Below are positions 14,081 through 21,228 of a stretch of DNA of 33,206 bases, piece by piece. The notes beneath the pieces are model-generated. The model saw only the letters and a program-made list of their open reading frames with translations, was not told the origin of the DNA and did not search any database. Where the stretch lies: positions 1 to 33,206 of the forward strand of contig NZ_RXYA01000019.1 in assembly GCF_008086595.1 (NCBI RefSeq). The letters run 5' to 3'. Position 1 is the first letter of the stretch; each line of letters opens with the position of its first letter. Made by a program: the position numbers and the translations under genes. This stretch comes from Acetobacterium paludosum. GTDB lineage: Bacteria; Bacillota; Clostridia; Eubacteriales; Eubacteriaceae.

Positions 14081-14890
14081 ATGATCATTATTGGAGAAAA
14101 AATTAATGGAACGATTCCTGCTGTTAAGGAAGCGATTGAAAATAGGGATGCAGCATTCATTGCAGATCGTGCGGTAAAGCAGGCAGCAGCAGGAGCAGAC
14201 TTTATTGATGTTTGTGCAAGCACAGCGCCTGAGATTGAAATTGAAACGTTGAAATGGTTAATGGATGTCATTCAGGATGCAACGGATACTCCACTTAGTA
14301 TTGATAGTCCGAATCCACGTGTGATAGAAGCTGTATTCAAATATGCTAATAAACCGGGGATACTCAATTCAATTTCAGAAGAAGGTGATAAATGTGAAGT
14401 TCTGTTACCTCTTATGGAAGGAAACACTTGGGAAGTTGTCGGTCTTACCTGCAATGATCGAGGCATTCCTAACGATGTTCAAACGAAAGTTGATATTACT
14501 AAAACGATGGTTGAAAAAGCGTCAAAATACGGAGTTGCACCTGATCGTATTCATATTGATCCCTGTGTAATGGCTTTATCAACTGAAAATAATTCGTTTC
14601 TAAATTTAGCTCAGGAAATTAGAGAGATCAGAGCATTATATCCAACGATTCATGTAACCGGAGCGGTTAGCAATATTTCGTTTGGTTTACCGGTACGTGC
14701 TTTAATGAATAAAACATTCATCGCATATGCAATTCAGGCAGGTATGGATTCAGCCGTGATGGATCCGCTTAACAGAGACATGATGGGAACAATTTTTGCC
14801 GCATATGCACTTCTTGGAAATGATAAGTATTGTAGAAAATATAGTAAGGCATTCAGACAGGGGATAATTGGGCCGATTAAGAATGAATAG
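14081..14890 (+). CDS. Orphan methyltetrahydrofolate:corrinoid methyltransferase (AcsE/MtvA family)
   Basis: This 269-residue pterin-binding TIM barrel is paralogous to the gene at 4653-5456 along its whole length (MIIIGEKINGTIPAV, GADFIDVCAS, ETLKWLMDVIQDATDTP, HIDP, YPTIHVTGAVSNISF). The AcsE-type folate residues are kept: the aspartate of LSIDSPNP, the asparagine of LNSISEEGDK, the aspartate of HIDP and the asparagine of AVSNISF. It is monocistronic, with its own promoter, AGGAGG ribosome site and terminator, and no methyltransferase I or corrinoid gene beside it. The divergent neighbour encodes the corrinoid activator, and the next plus-strand genes are fhs. It may supply a shared methyltransferase II for several demethylase systems; AcsE itself is possible but normally sits in the acs cluster. 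Confidence 0.9.
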   Translation: MIIIGEKINGTIPAVKEAIENRDAAFIADRAVKQAAAGADFIDVCASTAPEIEIETLKWLMDVIQDATDTPLSIDSPNPRVIEAVFKYANKPGILNSISEEGDKCEVLLPLMEGNTWEVVGLTCNDRGIPNDVQTKVDITKTMVEKASKYGVAPDRIHIDPCVMALSTENNSFLNLAQEIREIRALYPTIHVTGAVSNISFGLPVRALMNKTFIAYAIQAGMDSAVMDPLNRDMMGTIFAAYALLGNDKYCRKYSKAFRQGIIGPIKNE

Positions 14891-14910
14891 TAATTTAATA
14901 ATTGAAACAG

Positions 14911-14955
14911 GGCTTTTGCAAACAAAAAAAGAGTTTTGCTAAAGTCATTTTTTTA
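14911..14955 (+). terminator. Terminator of the orphan methyltransferase gene
   Basis: GGCTTTTGCAAAC at 14911-14923 pairs with GTTTTGCTAAAGTC at 14933-14946 with a few mismatches, followed by ATTTTTTTATT. Confidence 0.75.
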
Positions 14956-15299
14956 TTGTGGAGTATATAAGGAATTTATAGTAAAAGATTTAACATAAAA
15001 CAGAGGATATTACTTTATTTCGCCAGATATAGTGAAAATAAGCGAAAAACATCAAAAAAAAGACGCTAATTCATAAATTTACGAAATATACGATTTAAAC
15101 AGTATAAAGAATAATTATTTAGATGTTATCAATATAAAATCTAATAAAAATATTAAAATGAATTAAATTACTATATACGGATAAAATTTATACAAAGGAT
15201 TAAAAGTAGAGTAAAATATTGTTCTAAATATTGATGTAAACCTTGTAAATTTACATAATATCAAGAAATATTATAGTAAAAAATTGTCTTATATTATAT
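14956..15299 (+). other. AT-rich spacer before fhs1
   Basis: No gene is visible. The stretch is very AT-rich. It holds a possible distal promoter, TTGATG (15231-15236), 17 bases, CATAAT (15254-15259), and a weak inverted repeat TTTCGC-N18-GCGAAA at 15018-15047. From 15206 it resembles the region before fhs2, but the distal promoter is not conserved there. Confidence 0.5.
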
Positions 15300-15328
15300 T
15301 TGTTTTTTCTTGTAAAATCAGCTATCAT
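15300..15328 (+). promoter_or_regulatory. Proximal promoter of fhs copy 1
   Basis: TTGTTT (15300-15305), 17 bases, TATCAT (15323-15328). The spacer and -10 are identical in front of copy 2, where the -35 is TTGATT. The predicted start is close to 15335. Confidence 0.55.
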
Positions 15329-15370
15329 ATAGGTATGTTAAAAATTTATCAAAGTATTGGAGGAAATGAT

Positions 15371-17050
15371 ATGGGTTTAAAATCAGACATTGAGATTGCA
15401 CAAGAGGCTACACCACAGGATATTCGTGTGATTGCAGCTAAATTGGGTCTAACAGAAGATGACTTGGATTTATACGGAAAATATAAAGCAAAGGTTGATT
15501 ATAATCTGTTAAAAAAGGATACCGGCAAAAAAACAGCACGTTTAATTCTTACAACAGCTATTAATCCGACACCAGCAGGTGAAGGAAAAACCACAACAAC
15601 AATTGGTGTTGCAGATGGGTTGGCAAAATTGGGAAAAAATGTCCTGGTTGCTTTGAGAGAACCATCTCTTGGACCAGTATTTGGTGTTAAAGGCGGAGCA
15701 GCTGGCGGCGGATACGCTCAGGTTGTACCAATGGAAGATATTAACCTTCATTTTACCGGCGATTTCCACGCTATCGGAGCAGCTAACAATTTATTAGCCG
15801 CAATGATGGATAATCATATTAAACAAGGTAATGAATTAAGAATAGATCCTAAGAAAATCACATGGAGACGCTGCGTTGACATGAATGACCGTCAATTAAG
15901 AAACATCGTTGATGGTTTAGGCGGATCAGGCGATGGCTTCTGTCGTGAAGATGGATTTGACATTACGGTTGCATCTGAAGTAATGGCAGCATTTTGTTTA
16001 GCTTCTAATATCGTTGATTTAAAAGAACGATGCGGACGAATAATTGTTGGCTATAATTTTGATGGAGATCCTGTAACAGCAGCAGAATTACAAGCACAAG
16101 GCGCAATGGCAGCTTTACTTAAAGATGCTTTGAAACCAAACCTGGTACAAACATTAGAAGGAACACCAGCATTCATTCATGGCGGACCTTTTGCAAATAT
16201 CGCTCATGGCTGTAACTCTGTAATTGCTACCCGTATGGCAATGCACTTTGCTGACTATGTCGTAACAGAAGGCGGATTCGGTGCTGACCTTGGAGCTGAG
16301 AAATTCCTGGATATTAAATGTAGAATGGCTAAGCTGAAACCAGACGCAGTAATCATTGTAGCAACGGTTCGTGCACTTAAATACAACGGTGGCGTGGCAA
16401 AAGCTGATTTAAATGAAGAAAACCTGGTAGCATTAAAAGCAGGTTTGCCAAACTTACTAAAACATGTTGAAAATATTACTCAGGTATTTAAATTGCCAGC
16501 AGTTGTAGCGATCAACGAATTCCCACTGGATACACCAGCAGAACTAGCATTAGTTAAAGAAGAATGTCAGAAACTAGGCGTTAATGTTGCCCTTTCTCAA
16601 GTATGGGCAAAAGGTGGAGAAGGCGGAAAAGAATTAGCTAAAGAAGTCGTTCGTTTAATTGATGAAAGCGAAGGAACTTTTGAATATAGTTATGAGCTTG
16701 ATGTGCCGATCAAAGATAAGATTAATGCAATTGCAACTAAAATTTATGGAGCAGACGGCGTAGACTATACTCCTGAAGCAGAAAAACAGATTATAAATTT
16801 AACCAAACTTGGCTTTGATAAAGTGCCAATTTGTATGGCTAAAACACAATATTCTTTAACCGATGATGCGACAAAATTAGGCCGACCAACTGGATTCAGA
16901 ATCACAGTTCGAGCAGCTAATATCTCAGCTGGTGCTGGATTTATCGTAGCATTAACAGGCGAAATCATGAAAATGCCGGGACTTCCAAAACGTCCAGCAG
17001 CAGAAAAAATCGATGTTGATGAAAATGGCGTAATTTCTGGATTGTTCTAA
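15371..17050 (+). CDS. fhs: Formate-tetrahydrofolate ligase, copy 1
   Basis: The 559-residue enzyme makes 10-formyl-THF from formate, THF and ATP, the ATP-consuming step of the methyl branch. The P-loop-like nucleotide site is [18 protein letters not shown]. The folate pocket is complete: INEF with F384, and [10 protein letters not shown] with W412, the two aromatic residues reported to sandwich the pterin in the Moorella enzyme. The numbering agrees exactly with that 559-residue protein. I chose ATG 15371 because TTGGAGGAAATGAT precedes it; the frame is open upstream, with another in-frame ATG at 15335. A very strong terminator follows at 17072, so copy 1 is a separate transcript from the downstream operon. 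Confidence 0.97.
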   Translation: MGLKSDIEIAQEATPQDIRVIAAKLGLTEDDLDLYGKYKAKVDYNLLKKDTGKKTARLILTTAINPTPAGEGKTTTTIGVADGLAKLGKNVLVALREPSLGPVFGVKGGAAGGGYAQVVPMEDINLHFTGDFHAIGAANNLLAAMMDNHIKQGNELRIDPKKITWRRCVDMNDRQLRNIVDGLGGSGDGFCREDGFDITVASEVMAAFCLASNIVDLKERCGRIIVGYNFDGDPVTAAELQAQGAMAALLKDALKPNLVQTLEGTPAFIHGGPFANIAHGCNSVIATRMAMHFADYVVTEGGFGADLGAEKFLDIKCRMAKLKPDAVIIVATVRALKYNGGVAKADLNEENLVALKAGLPNLLKHVENITQVFKLPAVVAINEFPLDTPAELALVKEECQKLGVNVALSQVWAKGGEGGKELAKEVVRLIDESEGTFEYSYELDVPIKDKINAIATKIYGADGVDYTPEAEKQIINLTKLGFDKVPICMAKTQYSLTDDATKLGRPTGFRITVRAANISAGAGFIVALTGEIMKMPGLPKRPAAEKIDVDENGVISGLF

Positions 17051-17071
17051 AAATAAACAATAACATAAGTG

Positions 17072-17115
17072 GACCGGTGATATTCCATACAGGGAATATC
17101 ACCGGTCTTTTTTTT
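17072..17115 (+). terminator. Strong terminator of fhs copy 1
   Basis: A perfect 15-bp stem (arms GACCGGTGATATTCC and its complement, 6-base loop) is followed by eight or nine T. It should cut fhs copy 1 off from copy 2. Confidence 0.95.
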
Positions 17116-17280
17116 ACTCTTTGAGTTTTATGAAAACAATAGAAAGAAGAAAAGATAAAATATCGACAAATAATCGATGCATGAATGGACATGCGAGCTT
17201 GAAATATGGCGATAAAATACTCATTAAGACTTTGTTTGAGATTTAACAAACAATGGAAGAAAATAAATTGCTATTAAATA

Positions 17281-17317
17281 GAAAAATATTGACATTCAAA
17301 CAAAAAAATGATAATCT
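17281..17317 (+). promoter_or_regulatory. Strong promoter in the fhs1-fhs2 spacer
   Basis: GAAAAATATTGACA, with -35 TTGACA at 17289-17294, 17 bases ending AAATGA, then TAATCT (17312-17317) and G. It is a close copy of the promoter at 13952-13988. It may drive fhs copy 2 and the operon beyond, with a leader of about 480 bases. Confidence 0.8.
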
Positions 17318-17327
17318 GTATTTAAGA

Positions 17328-17337
17328 TGTATATACA
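17328..17337. promoter_or_regulatory. TGTATATACA palindrome just after the start
   Basis: A perfect 10-base palindrome followed by AGTAAA begins about 5 bases after the predicted start. It is positioned like the TTGTGTATACATGTAAA element of the methyltransferase promoter. It resembles the half-site style of GntR-family operators, but no regulator is identified. Confidence 0.4.
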
Positions 17338-17733
17338 AGTAAATAGAAGGATAGCTGCAATAAAAAAACACATTCTTTTTAGGTATTATGTATATAAATT
17401 GAAGAGATTGAGGGTGGTTGTTTGTAAGAAGGATAATAAGCAAGTCTGGAAAGTAATGCGTCACCGAGATTCAAACAAAACAAATGGGAAAAATGATAAT
17501 CTTACGAAATGAAACATTTAGCTTAAAAAACGAGGACATTGTATCAATTTAATTAACAATAACGCAATACAACAACATAATATGGAATCAAAGTAATATA
17601 TGCAGGTGAAGCTGCTAAATATTTCACTTGACTTTACTTAGTAGAGTAAAATATTGTACGGAATATTGGTATACACCCCATAAATGTAAACGTTATTCGG
17701 CTTTTAATAGTAAAAAATTGTCTTATGTTATAT

Positions 17734-17762
17734 TTGATTTTTCTTGTAAAATCAGCTATCAT
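17734..17762 (+). promoter_or_regulatory. Proximal promoter of fhs copy 2
   Basis: TTGATT (17734-17739), 17 bases, TATCAT (17757-17762). The arrangement is shared with copy 1. Confidence 0.55.
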
Positions 17763-17804
17763 ATAGATATGTTAAAAATTTATCAAAGTATTGGAGGAAA
17801 TGAT

Positions 17805-19484
17805 ATGGGTTTAAAATCAGACATTGAGATTGCACAAGAGGCTACACCACAGGATATTCGTGTGATTGCAGCTAAATTGGGTCTAACAGAAGATGACTTG
17901 GATTTATACGGAAAATATAAAGCAAAGGTTGATTATAATCTGTTAAAAAAGGATACCGGCAAAAAAACAGCACGTTTAATTCTTACAACAGCTATTAATC
18001 CGACACCAGCAGGTGAAGGAAAAACCACAACAACAATTGGTGTTGCAGATGGTTTGGCAAAATTGGGAAAAAATGTCCTGGTTGCTTTGAGAGAACCATC
18101 TCTTGGACCAGTATTTGGTGTTAAAGGCGGAGCAGCTGGCGGCGGATACGCTCAGGTTGTACCAATGGAAGATATTAACCTTCATTTTACCGGCGATTTC
18201 CACGCTATCGGAGCAGCTAACAATTTATTAGCCGCAATGATGGATAATCATATTAAACAAGGTAATGAATTAAGAATAGATCCTAAGAAAATCACATGGA
18301 GACGCTGCGTTGACATGAATGACCGTCAATTAAGAAACATCGTTGATGGTTTAGGCGGATCAGGCGATGGCTTCTGTCGTGAAGATGGATTTGACATTAC
18401 GGTTGCATCTGAAGTAATGGCAGCATTTTGTTTAGCTTCTAATATCGTTGATTTAAAAGAACGATGCGGACGAATAATTGTTGGCTATAATTTTGATGGA
18501 GATCCTGTAACAGCAGCAGAATTACAAGCACAAGGCGCAATGGCAGCTTTACTTAAAGATGCTTTGAAACCAAACCTGGTACAAACATTAGAAGGAACAC
18601 CAGCATTCATTCATGGCGGACCTTTTGCAAATATCGCTCATGGCTGTAACTCTGTAATTGCTACCCGTATGGCAATGCACTTTGCTGACTATGTCGTAAC
18701 AGAAGGCGGATTCGGTGCTGACCTTGGAGCTGAGAAATTCCTGGATATTAAATGTAGAATGGCTAAGCTGAAACCAGACGCAGTAATCATTGTAGCAACG
18801 GTTCGTGCACTTAAATACAACGGTGGCGTGGCAAAAGCTGATTTAAATGAAGAAAACCTGGTAGCATTAAAAGCAGGTTTGCCAAACTTACTAAAACATG
18901 TTGAAAATATTACTCAGGTATTTAAATTGCCAGCAGTTGTAGCGACCAACGAAATCCCACTGGATACACCAGCAGAATTAGCATTAGTTAAAGAAGAATG
19001 TCAGAAACTAGGCGTTAATGTTGCCCTTTCTCAAGTATGGGCAAAAGGTGGAGAAGGCGGAAAAGAATTAGCTAAAGAAGTCGTTCGTTTAATTGATGAA
19101 AGCGAAGGAACTTTTGAATATAGTTATGAGCTTGATGTGCCGATCAAAGATAAGATTAATGCAATTGCAACTAAAATTTATGGAGCAGACGGCGTAGACT
19201 ATACTCCTGAAGCAGAAAAACAGATTATAAATTTAACCAAACTTGGCTTTGATAAAGTGCCAATTTGTATGGCTAAAACACAATATTCTTTAACCGATGA
19301 TGCGACAAAATTAGGCCGACCAACTGGATTCAGAATCACAGTTCGAGCAGCTAATATCTCAGCTGGTGCTGGATTTATCGTAGCATTAACAGGCGAAATC
19401 ATGAAAATGCCGGGACTTCCAAAACGTCCAGCAGCAGAAAAAATCGATGTTGATGAAAACGGCGTAATTTCTGGATTGTTCTAA
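17805..19484 (+). CDS. fhs: Formate-tetrahydrofolate ligase, copy 2 (variant folate pocket)
   Basis: A 559-residue near-duplicate of the gene at 15371. Two residues differ: codon 381 is ACC (Thr) instead of ATC (Ile), and codon 384 is ATC (Ile) instead of TTC (Phe), turning the usual AINEFP motif into ATNEIP. F384 is the residue that, with W412, stacks on the pterin in the Moorella enzyme; W412 is unchanged. Reading frame and P-loop are intact. Start is ATG 17805 behind GGAGGAAATGAT. It heads the fchA-folD-rnfC2-metV-metF operon, with only a weak hairpin between it and fchA. Activity may be altered; it could equally be tolerated drift or a sequencing error. Confidence 0.95.
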   Translation: MGLKSDIEIAQEATPQDIRVIAAKLGLTEDDLDLYGKYKAKVDYNLLKKDTGKKTARLILTTAINPTPAGEGKTTTTIGVADGLAKLGKNVLVALREPSLGPVFGVKGGAAGGGYAQVVPMEDINLHFTGDFHAIGAANNLLAAMMDNHIKQGNELRIDPKKITWRRCVDMNDRQLRNIVDGLGGSGDGFCREDGFDITVASEVMAAFCLASNIVDLKERCGRIIVGYNFDGDPVTAAELQAQGAMAALLKDALKPNLVQTLEGTPAFIHGGPFANIAHGCNSVIATRMAMHFADYVVTEGGFGADLGAEKFLDIKCRMAKLKPDAVIIVATVRALKYNGGVAKADLNEENLVALKAGLPNLLKHVENITQVFKLPAVVATNEIPLDTPAELALVKEECQKLGVNVALSQVWAKGGEGGKELAKEVVRLIDESEGTFEYSYELDVPIKDKINAIATKIYGADGVDYTPEAEKQIINLTKLGFDKVPICMAKTQYSLTDDATKLGRPTGFRITVRAANISAGAGFIVALTGEIMKMPGLPKRPAAEKIDVDENGVISGLF

Positions 19485-19505
19485 AAATAAACAATAACAT
19501 AAATT

Positions 19506-19542
19506 GATCGAGGAGGTTCCCTTCAGGGGGGATCTCTTGGTC
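19506..19542 (+). terminator. Weak hairpin between fhs copy 2 and fchA
   Basis: An imperfect stem with several G-U pairs and one bulge, capped by CCC/GGG, is followed by CGTTTGTTTGTT rather than a T run. It may act as a partial terminator or RNA-processing stem that lowers fchA-metF expression relative to fhs. Confidence 0.45.
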
Positions 19543-19589
19543 CGTTTGTTTGTTAAACTTTATACAAATGATGAAAGTGGAGTTAGCGA

Positions 19590-20249
19590 ATGGAATTTGA
19601 TGTAGTAGGAACTGAGACCGAATCTATCTCAGCGAAAAAATGTACTGAATTTGTTGAAGTCCTGTACAGCAAAGCTGCTGTTCCAGGCGGTGGTGGTGCA
19701 GCCGCTTTAGTCGGTGCGATCGGAACGGCTTTGGCTGGGATGGTTTGTAACTTGACCACTGGAAAGAAAAAATATGCAGAATATGAAGAAGATATCCAAC
19801 GTATTTTAAAAGAAGCACAGGTACTTCAGGATCGTTTATTAGCAATGATTGATGAAGATGCAAAAAACTTCTTGCCGCTTTCAAAAGCTTATGGCCTCCC
19901 AAAAGAAACGGAAGAAGAAAAAGCTTATAAAGCAAAAACTTTGGAAGAATGCACCAAGGTTGCGTGTAGTATTCCACTCGAAATCGTTGAGGTATGTTAC
20001 AAAGCAGTATTGTTGCAGGAAGAATTAGTCGGAAAAGGTTCAGCTTTGGCCATTAGTGATGTAGCTTGCGGCGTTCAATGTTTAAGAGCTGGGATGATCA
20101 GTGGCTGGGTAAACGTTTTAATCAATATTAAAACAATTAAAGATCAAGATTATGTAGCCGATGTTAATAACAGAATAAAGCCAATGTTAACCAAAGGCGT
20201 TGAAATCTGTGATCGCGTTTATGCAGAAGTTGAAAAACAACTTTCATAA
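19590..20249 (+). CDS. fchA: Methenyl-tetrahydrofolate cyclohydrolase
   Basis: The 219-residue protein belongs to the formiminotransferase-cyclodeaminase family, used in acetogens and clostridia as a stand-alone cyclohydrolase converting 10-formyl-THF to methenyl-THF. Family hallmarks are TEFVEVLYSKAAVPGGGGAA near residues 20-40, ALVGAIGTALAGMVCNLT, the following KKKYAEYEEDI helix, and SALAISDVACGVQCL in the second half. Length matches FchA. Start is ATG 19590 with a modest GGAG site. It sits between fhs copy 2 and folD, exactly where the pathway needs it. The following FolD lacks the cyclohydrolase lysine, so this protein is probably the only enzyme of this step encoded in the operon. Confidence 0.94.
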   Translation: MEFDVVGTETESISAKKCTEFVEVLYSKAAVPGGGGAAALVGAIGTALAGMVCNLTTGKKKYAEYEEDIQRILKEAQVLQDRLLAMIDEDAKNFLPLSKAYGLPKETEEEKAYKAKTLEECTKVACSIPLEIVEVCYKAVLLQEELVGKGSALAISDVACGVQCLRAGMISGWVNVLINIKTIKDQDYVADVNNRIKPMLTKGVEICDRVYAEVEKQLS

Positions 20250-20294
20250 ATAAAGTAATAGTAAAAATTTTGAATTAAGAGGAGTATTGTAATT

Positions 20295-21200
20295 ATGACA
20301 GCAAAATTATTAAGTGGAAAAGAAGTTAGTGAATCCATACTGGCGGAAGTACTTAAAGATGCCAATGAATTAAAGAATAAAGGCATTACAGTAAAAATGG
20401 CAATTATGCGTGTTGGAGAAGATCCAGGTTCTATTTCTTATGAAAAAAGTATCATCACAAGAATGGGAAAATCTAATATTGAAGTTGAATCTGTTCAATT
20501 TCCAATCGATGTAACAGAAGCTGATTTTATCGCAAAACTTCAATCAATTAATGAAGATAAAAACACGCATTCAGTTTTAATCTTCCAGCCACTTCCTGAA
20601 CAAATCGATGCCGAAAAAATCAAATATCTTTTAAGTCCAGAAAAAGATCCTGATGCACTTAATCCTACAAACCTGGGAAAATTAATGATCGCAGACGAAA
20701 AAGGATTCTTCCCATGTACAGCAGAAGGTGTTATGGAAATGTTTAAATTCTATAAGATTGATGTTAAAGGCAAAGATGTCGTTATTATCAACAACTCAAA
20801 TGTATTGGGTAAGCCACTGGCAATTATGCTGACAAATGAATTTGCTACGGTAACAATCTGTCATGTATTTACAAAAGATACGGCTGCATACACAAGAAAA
20901 GCAGATATTGTTGTAACCGCATGCGGTATTTATGGTTTGGTTAAAGCCGATATGTTAAATGAAAATTCTATTCTGATTGATGTAGCTATGTCTCAGATGA
21001 AAGATGCAAATAAAGAATTTGTATTAAATGCAGAAGGCAAGAAAATCCGTGCCGGAGATGCTCACGTAGACTGTTTAGACAAAGCGGCAATGATTACTTC
21101 GGCAACGCCTGGATGTGGTGGCGGAACAGGACCTATCACAACGGCATTATTGGCTGCACATGTTATTAAAGCATGTAAAATGCAAAACGGATTACTATAA
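20295..21200 (+). CDS. folD: Methylene-tetrahydrofolate dehydrogenase, apparently monofunctional
   Basis: A 301-residue FolD-family protein that interconverts methenyl- and methylene-THF with a nicotinamide cofactor. Conserved elements are DPGSISY (Y49), PLP at 99-101, D120 in DPDALNPTNLGKL, PCTAEGV, VLGKPLA, ATVTICH, and GDAHVDC and TPGCGGGTGPIT near the end. Several bifunctional-FolD signatures are changed: Y-x3-K is Y49-EKS-I53, so the cyclohydrolase lysine is isoleucine; the QLPLP motif reads FQPLP; and GRS before VGKP is NNS (166-168). These fit a monofunctional enzyme paired with FchA, and the NNS change is compatible with NAD rather than NADP use, as described for the A. woodii enzyme. 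Start is ATG 20295 behind AAGAGGAG. Confidence 0.95.
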   Translation: MTAKLLSGKEVSESILAEVLKDANELKNKGITVKMAIMRVGEDPGSISYEKSIITRMGKSNIEVESVQFPIDVTEADFIAKLQSINEDKNTHSVLIFQPLPEQIDAEKIKYLLSPEKDPDALNPTNLGKLMIADEKGFFPCTAEGVMEMFKFYKIDVKGKDVVIINNSNVLGKPLAIMLTNEFATVTICHVFTKDTAAYTRKADIVVTACGIYGLVKADMLNENSILIDVAMSQMKDANKEFVLNAEGKKIRAGDAHVDCLDKAAMITSATPGCGGGTGPITTALLAAHVIKACKMQNGLL

Positions 21201-21228
21201 ATTCAGAAAAAAAACAGGAGGTATATAA

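Larger units (their letters stand above)
15206..17068 (+). repeat. Tandem repeat unit 1 (contains fhs copy 1)
   Basis: It begins GTAGAGTAAAATATTGT and ends AACAATAACATAA. The coding part and about 95 bases before it are nearly identical to unit 2 at 17641-19502 (offset 2434 within the gene), while roughly 15222-15275 has diverged and contains a 1-base length change. Confidence 0.93.
17116..17640 (+). other. Spacer between the fhs copies
   Basis: No convincing gene is present; a 61-codon frame at 17327-17512 has no ribosome site and a low-complexity basic product. The spacer holds a strong promoter at 17281-17317, a TGTATATACA palindrome, and about 310 bases of leader before unit 2 that includes a G-rich stretch near 17411-17470. 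A second weak promoter, TTGACT (17628-17633), 18 bases, TATTGT (17652-17657), straddles the repeat border. Confidence 0.6.
17641..19502 (+). repeat. Tandem repeat unit 2 (contains fhs copy 2)
   Basis: The second unit of the fhs duplication, in the same orientation as 15206-17068. In the coding region I found only five base differences. The 5' part, about 17657-17706, has diverged, and sequence similarity ends just after the stop codon, so the terminator of copy 1 is not repeated. Confidence 0.93.

Noticed and set aside
14956-15370. THF riboswitch upstream of fhs
   Set aside because: The region is very AT-rich and lacks the G-rich conserved core expected of this class.
15542-15769. Minus-strand frame present twice (also 17976-18203), opposite fhs
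   Set aside because: It recurs only because fhs is duplicated; no ribosome site, and the product is Ser/Cys-rich antisense sequence.
17327-17512. 61-codon open frame in the spacer between the fhs copies
   Set aside because: No ribosome site; the product is a basic, low-complexity string without domain features; it overlaps a promoter leader.
15206-19502. Insertion sequence or transposon behind the fhs duplication
   Set aside because: No transposase, terminal inverted repeats or target-site duplications are visible at the unit borders.
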